A stretch of 53,982 bases of DNA. Source: Propionibacteriaceae bacterium UBA5174. GTDB lineage: Bacteria; Actinomycetota; Actinomycetes; Propionibacteriales; Propionibacteriaceae. A program made the position numbers and the translations under genes. Of the stretch, positions 50,603-53,982 are shown piece after piece. The stretch's first letter is position 1. Every line of letters starts with the position of its first letter. The stretch covers positions 10,467 to 64,448 of the forward strand of contig DHWU01000054.1 of NCBI GenBank assembly GCA_002413345.1. Direction: 5' to 3'. The notes beneath the pieces were generated by a model. The model was given only the letters and a program-made list of their open reading frames with translations, ran no database searches and had not been told where the DNA came from.

Positions 50603-51703
50603 ATGACGTTCGAGATTGCACTAGAAGACTTGTCCACCAAGGCAGCCGACTACGCCTCGAGTCTGCAGACCGAGGAAGCGACCAAGACTGCCGTAGTGAT
50701 GCCGTTCATCACCCACGTATTGGGCTACGACGTGTTCAACCCCGCCGAGGTAGTGCCCGAATTTGTGTGCGATGTTGGCACAAAGAAGGGCGAGAAGATC
50801 GATTTCGCGATCCTGCGAGACGGCGCGGTTCAGATTCTCATTGAGGCCAAAAGGATCGGCGACCCGCTCAACCTGCAGCATGCTGGCCAGCTGATCCGCT
50901 ATTTTCACGTTTCGAGCGCACGAATTGCCATCCTCACCAACGGGCAACTTTGGGACTTTTACACAGATCTTGATCGCCCAAACCTCATGGATGAGCAACC
51001 GTTCCTTCGTCTCGACCTGCTCAACATCGACCCATACGCGCTCCCGGAGCTGCGCAAACTAACTAAGGGCGAGTTCGATCTCACTTCGGTTCTGGACGCA
51101 GCGGAGGAACTGAAGTACGTCAGCGCGATCAAAAGGAACGTGGCTCAGATGTTTGCTGATCCGCCGGAGGACCTTTCGCGCCTGCTCATTGCCAGGGTCT
51201 ACGAGGGCATGATCACCGCCAAGGTTCGAGACCAGTTCAGTAACATCGTGACCAAGGCGCTTGCCCAGTTCATCAGCGACCGGGTCAACGACCGCCTACG
51301 AATCGCGCTAAAGGCCCATGATCCGGCAATCGGTGGTGCTGGTCAGGCGGACCCATCAGCGTCTGCCGACTCCAACGATGTGCTACGCGATGAGGTTGAA
51401 ACCACGCTGGATGAACTTGAGGGATACAACATCGTCCGGGCGATTGTGGTCAGTGATGTCGACTACTCCCGGGTGGTCGCCAGAGACACCAAGTCCTACT
51501 TCGGAATTCTGCTCGACGACAACAATCGCAAGCCAATCTGCAGACTCCACTTCAATCGTGCTCAGAAGTACCTCGGCTTGTTCAACCAGGACAAGCAAGA
51601 GGAGCGGATTGCGCTTGAGCAAGTGGAGGACATCTACCTGTACGCCGAGCGCCTGCGCGCGACCGCCCGCCAGTACGACCTGCTCACATCGGAAAACACA
51701 TAG
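50603..51703 (+). CDS. Orphan HsdR_N-like PD-(D/E)xK protein
   Basis: A 366-residue protein whose N-terminal half matches the type I restriction R-subunit nuclease domain: EEATKTAVVMPFITHVLGYDV, GEKIDFAILRDGAV and ILIEAKRIGD give the D...ExK core, and ARIAILTNGQLWDFYTDL follows as in the family. No helicase part exists, so it is not a restriction motor. The C-terminal 100 residues form a separate alpha/beta domain (LDELEGYNIVRAIVV, RLHFN). Such proteins are widespread and their role is unclear. GGAGTACGGACA lies before ATG 50603. Confidence 0.8.
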   Translation: MTFEIALEDLSTKAADYASSLQTEEATKTAVVMPFITHVLGYDVFNPAEVVPEFVCDVGTKKGEKIDFAILRDGAVQILIEAKRIGDPLNLQHAGQLIRYFHVSSARIAILTNGQLWDFYTDLDRPNLMDEQPFLRLDLLNIDPYALPELRKLTKGEFDLTSVLDAAEELKYVSAIKRNVAQMFADPPEDLSRLLIARVYEGMITAKVRDQFSNIVTKALAQFISDRVNDRLRIALKAHDPAIGGAGQADPSASADSNDVLRDEVETTLDELEGYNIVRAIVVSDVDYSRVVARDTKSYFGILLDDNNRKPICRLHFNRAQKYLGLFNQDKQEERIALEQVEDIYLYAERLRATARQYDLLTSENT

Positions 51704-51781
51704 GAGAAAGCCAGTAGCTGTGCTTCCAGTGATCTGTGGTGTTTGGCCTATCGGTGCGGCGAGCGCTGGTGAGCTACAAGC

Positions 51782-52105
51782 TCAAGGCAGGCCCAGCTGC
51801 GCCACTGCTGGGGCGAGGTCTTCTGTTCGCCACGGACGCACGACACGAGCCACTTCGGTGCCATCGACGAGGAAGATCAAAGTGGGCCACAGCTTCACCC
51901 GATAAGAGCGGCCAAGTGGGCGACCCGGACCGTCCTCGATCCGAATGAGCCGCAGGTTGGTGACCTCGGCCAAAGCGGTCGCAATCACGGGCGCAGCTGA
52001 TCGGCAGTAGCCACACCAGTTGGTGCCGAACTGCAAGACCGTGCGTCCAGGCAGCGAATCGACCGCAACACGGTCAATGGCTTCAGGAAGGTAGTCGGGC
52101 TCCAC
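51782..52105 (-). CDS. Thioredoxin-like protein
   Basis: A 107-residue thioredoxin-fold protein with active site WCGYCRSAAP and the cis-proline segment VKLWPTLIFLVDG. The WCGYC pair differs from the usual WCGPC, suggesting a shifted redox potential. Cytoplasmic, no signal. Divergent from the MarR-flavodoxin operon, with the two palindromes between. Confidence 0.85.
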   Translation of the reverse strand: MEPDYLPEAIDRVAVDSLPGRTVLQFGTNWCGYCRSAAPVIATALAEVTNLRLIRIEDGPGRPLGRSYRVKLWPTLIFLVDGTEVARVVRPWRTEDLAPAVAQLGLP

Positions 52106-52166
52106 CTGTTCAGAGTACGCATTCTGAGGCTTCTTGGCCCCTGATGACTCTTGCCACCACCAATGA

Positions 52167-52201
52167 TCAACCGGTTGACATGTAGATAGTCAACCGGTTG
52201 A
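52167..52201. promoter_or_regulatory. Two MarR-type operators
   Basis: The 12-bp palindrome TCAACCGGTTGA occurs at 52167-52178 and again at 52190-52201, 23 bp apart, just before the MarR-family start at 52210. Strong autoregulatory sites in a divergent promoter region. Confidence 0.8.
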
Positions 52202-52209
52202 CTGTGCGC

Positions 52210-52656
52210 ATGGCCGATCGCTTTATGGTGACTCTGCACGAACTCACCGCCGCAATGGATACCTACGCTGACGCGTTACTGCGACGCGATCACGGCATGA
52301 CTTTCAACGAATTCGAATACCTGGTGGTGGTGGGCGAACACGACCGGGCCGACATCACCGAACTAGCTGGCTGCCTGCGGCTCACCAAAGCTGCGGTAAG
52401 TAAGCGACTACCGGCCCTTGAGGCGGCAGACCTGGTGCGCCGCACCGTCGACCCGAGCAACAGACGCCGTGTGCTAGTCAGTCTCACCGCTGGTGGCGGA
52501 CAACGTCTTCAAGCTGCGGCTGAACACTTGGAGGCCGAACTCGACACGGTCTTTCATCCGGCCGATCCACTGGCAGACGAACTAGATACCGATCGCCTCA
52601 ATGCCGACTTGCTCACCCTCTTCACTCGAATCAAAGCCAAGGAGTTACCTCAATGA
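52210..52656 (+). CDS. MarR-family repressor
   Basis: A 148-residue MarR protein: winged helix AGCLRLTKAAVSKRLPALEAADLVRRTVDPSNRRRVLVSLT flanked by dimerisation helices. ATG 52210 was chosen; an upstream TTG at 52198 lies inside the operator. Stop overlaps the oxidoreductase start (ATGA), so it controls its own operon. Confidence 0.9.
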   Translation: MADRFMVTLHELTAAMDTYADALLRRDHGMTFNEFEYLVVVGEHDRADITELAGCLRLTKAAVSKRLPALEAADLVRRTVDPSNRRRVLVSLTAGGGQRLQAAAEHLEAELDTVFHPADPLADELDTDRLNADLLTLFTRIKAKELPQ

Positions 52657-53321
52657 CCGCCCACCGCATATTGGTCATCATCGGCCAGCCGTTCCTAGGC
52701 AGCTTGAATCATGAGTTGGCCCACAGTTACGTTCGCGCAGCCGAGACCGCTGGTGGCGAAGTGCGGGTGCGCGATTTGGCCGAGGACTCGCCGTCCTTGC
52801 CGGGCAAGCGCGACCATCTGCGGGCCCCAAATGGCGACCTGGCCCACCTAGAGATTGGCGTAACCGAAGACATCGAAGACCTGCAGTGGGCCGAACATGT
52901 GGTGATCTTCTTCCCGCAATGGTGGGGCACCTACCCAGCGGTGCTCAAGAACTGGATCGATCGGACGTTCTTGTCGGGTGTCGCATTCAACTACGGGTCA
53001 GGCTCGCGCTGGGAGAAGTTGCTCAGCGGACGCACTGCCCGGCTAGTGATGACCCATGATTCGCCTGGGTTTTACAACCTGCTTGCCTACCGCGATGCCG
53101 GAATCACCGCATTGCGAACCGCCACCTTGGGTTACAGCGGCATCAAGACCGTTGGGGTGACCAGGTTTAGCCCGGTCAAGGGATCCACTCCGCAGATCAG
53201 AGCCAAGTGGTTGGCCACAGTGACCAAGCTTGGCAAACGCGATGGACAGATAGCTGGATCGCGACAAGCACAGCGAGCGGCAACCGTGGCCCATCCAAAC
53301 CCAGCCGAGCCAAGCCACTGA
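52653..53321 (+). CDS. NAD(P)H-quinone oxidoreductase, flavodoxin_2 family
   Basis: A 222-residue flavoprotein: ILVIIGQPFLGSLNHELAHSY (FMN/FAD phosphate loop), HVVIFFPQWWGTYPAVLKNWIDRTF and the motif VAFNYGSG. Family members reduce quinones or azo compounds by two electrons. With its MarR repressor it probably answers quinone-type or redox stress. Confidence 0.9.
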   Translation: MTAHRILVIIGQPFLGSLNHELAHSYVRAAETAGGEVRVRDLAEDSPSLPGKRDHLRAPNGDLAHLEIGVTEDIEDLQWAEHVVIFFPQWWGTYPAVLKNWIDRTFLSGVAFNYGSGSRWEKLLSGRTARLVMTHDSPGFYNLLAYRDAGITALRTATLGYSGIKTVGVTRFSPVKGSTPQIRAKWLATVTKLGKRDGQIAGSRQAQRAATVAHPNPAEPSH

Positions 53322-53351
53322 GGCAAGGTATTTGGTGCCCGACCGCGATCC

Positions 53352-53982
53352 CTAGCCGCTAGCGGTCAGCAGCCGGGCCTTGTCGGCCGTTGGTAAGAAG
53401 GACGCGTTGATGCTGTTTGCTGCCAAGGTGGCAACTTGGGCGTCACTTAGCCCGAATTCGGTTCGCACCGCGGCGATGTTGTCATCGAGGTATCCGCCGA
53501 AGTAGGCCGGATCATCGGAGTTCACCGTCACCATGAGTCCGGCCTCCAGCATCGCAGGCAGCGGGTGCGCGGCCAGGTTCGGCACTGCCTTGAGGCGCAC
53601 ATTCGACAGCGGACAGGTAGTCAACGGAATCTGATGCTCGGCCAGATGCGCAACCAGGGCTGGGTCTTCCATGGCCCGAATGCCATGGTCGACTCGTTCT
53701 ACCTTCAGCTCGCGCAGCGCCTCCCACACATAGCTGGCGTCGCCTTCTTCGCCGGCGTGGGCGACGGTGTGCAGGCCGTCGGCCCGAGCGCGGTCCCAAA
53801 GCGGGGCAAACGGTGCTGCCGGAAAGCCCACTTCTGAGGAGCACAGCCCAATGCCCAGTAGTTCGACCCCAGTAGCGAGGGCCGCGTCGTAGGCCTGCTC
53901 GGCGTCAGCCGCACTTAGGTGGCGCAGAAAAGTCAGGATCAGCCCCGAACTCACATCGTGGTTGATCTCGGATCGTCCCAGG
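53352..53982 (-). CDS. add: Adenosine deaminase, C-terminal part, runs off the window
   Basis: The C-terminal 210 codons of an adenosine deaminase; the frame is open to the right edge. Visible: VAHAGEEGDASYVWEALREL (metal His and catalytic Glu), RVDHGIRAMEDPALV, PLTTCPLSNVRL and TVNSDDPAYFGG (catalytic Asp region). It converts adenosine to inosine in purine salvage. The first metal-binding HxH would be outside the window. Confidence 0.93.
   Translation of the reverse strand, partial: LGRSEINHDVSSGLILTFLRHLSAADAEQAYDAALATGVELLGIGLCSSEVGFPAAPFAPLWDRARADGLHTVAHAGEEGDASYVWEALRELKVERVDHGIRAMEDPALVAHLAEHQIPLTTCPLSNVRLKAVPNLAAHPLPAMLEAGLMVTVNSDDPAYFGGYLDDNIAAVRTEFGLSDAQVATLAANSINASFLPTADKARLLTASG

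Noticed and set aside
1..53982. CRISPR arrays, tRNA or rRNA genes
   Set aside because: No regularly spaced repeats and no cloverleaf or rRNA-like sequence noticed; the island uses a protein gene, not a tRNA, as its site.

Overview
The window is high-GC DNA with dense, mostly operonic genes, many GTG starts and 1-4 bp start/stop overlaps. A Tad (Flp) pilus locus whose last gene is a LysM-BTAD protein, NarL-type two-component pairs, cobU/cobS/cobT and MacB-like FtsX exporters point to an actinomycete (Actinomycetota). A relative of the Propionibacteriales is my guess; the sequence alone does not settle the genus. No tRNA, rRNA or CRISPR array was seen.

Layout. 1-8.2 kb: the end of an FtsX permease, a zinc-ribbon protein, a phosphotransferase, two NarL/LuxR-type two-component systems (3.6-5.4 kb plus strand, 6.0-7.8 kb minus strand) and a 50-residue membrane peptide. 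8.5-36.9 kb: a Tad pilus operon (SAF/CpaB, CpaE-like, CpaF ATPase, TadB, TadC, a pilin-like peptide, two TadE-like proteins, LysM-BTAD protein) whose cpaF gene is split by a 20,251-bp island. 37-40.5 kb: cobU, a RidA protein, cobT-cobS and a lipoprotein. 40.7-46.5 kb: a TetR-controlled efflux operon (adaptor, ATPase, FtsX permease). 46.6-54 kb: two small secreted Thr/Gly-rich proteins, an OmpR-type two-component system, a potassium channel, an orphan HsdR_N-like nuclease, a thioredoxin-like protein, a MarR-flavodoxin pair and part of adenosine deaminase.

The island (10366-30623) is the most informative part. A 7-bp sequence, ACCCTGG, occurs at both junctions. Removing one copy plus the island rejoins cpaF exactly in frame (181 + 279 = 460 codons), and the joined region lines up with the usual CpaF pattern. 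Inside each end lie a 14-bp inverted repeat and a pair of TTCCCC-type direct repeats 22 bp apart. At the right end a degenerate tyrosine-recombinase-like gene and a DDE-transposase-like gene form an operon, divergent from a small HTH regulator. Two TGTTGG-N6-CCAACA sites lie in and just after the space between them, and one places the recombinase ATG in the loop of a perfect 9-bp stem.

The cargo looks defensive: an Abi_2/HEPN protein, a three-gene cassette of a DUF4365-like nuclease, an unknown 379-residue protein and a small caspase/CHAT-like protease, several unknown membrane proteins with an XRE regulator, a HigBA-like toxin-antitoxin pair with a metallopeptidase-type antitoxin and a palindromic operator, and a complete type I restriction-modification system (hsdM-hsdS-hsdR). 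The two best candidates for something undescribed are the recombinase/transposase module that interrupts the pilus motor gene reversibly in principle, and the nuclease-unknown-protease cassette at 14.3-16.6 kb.
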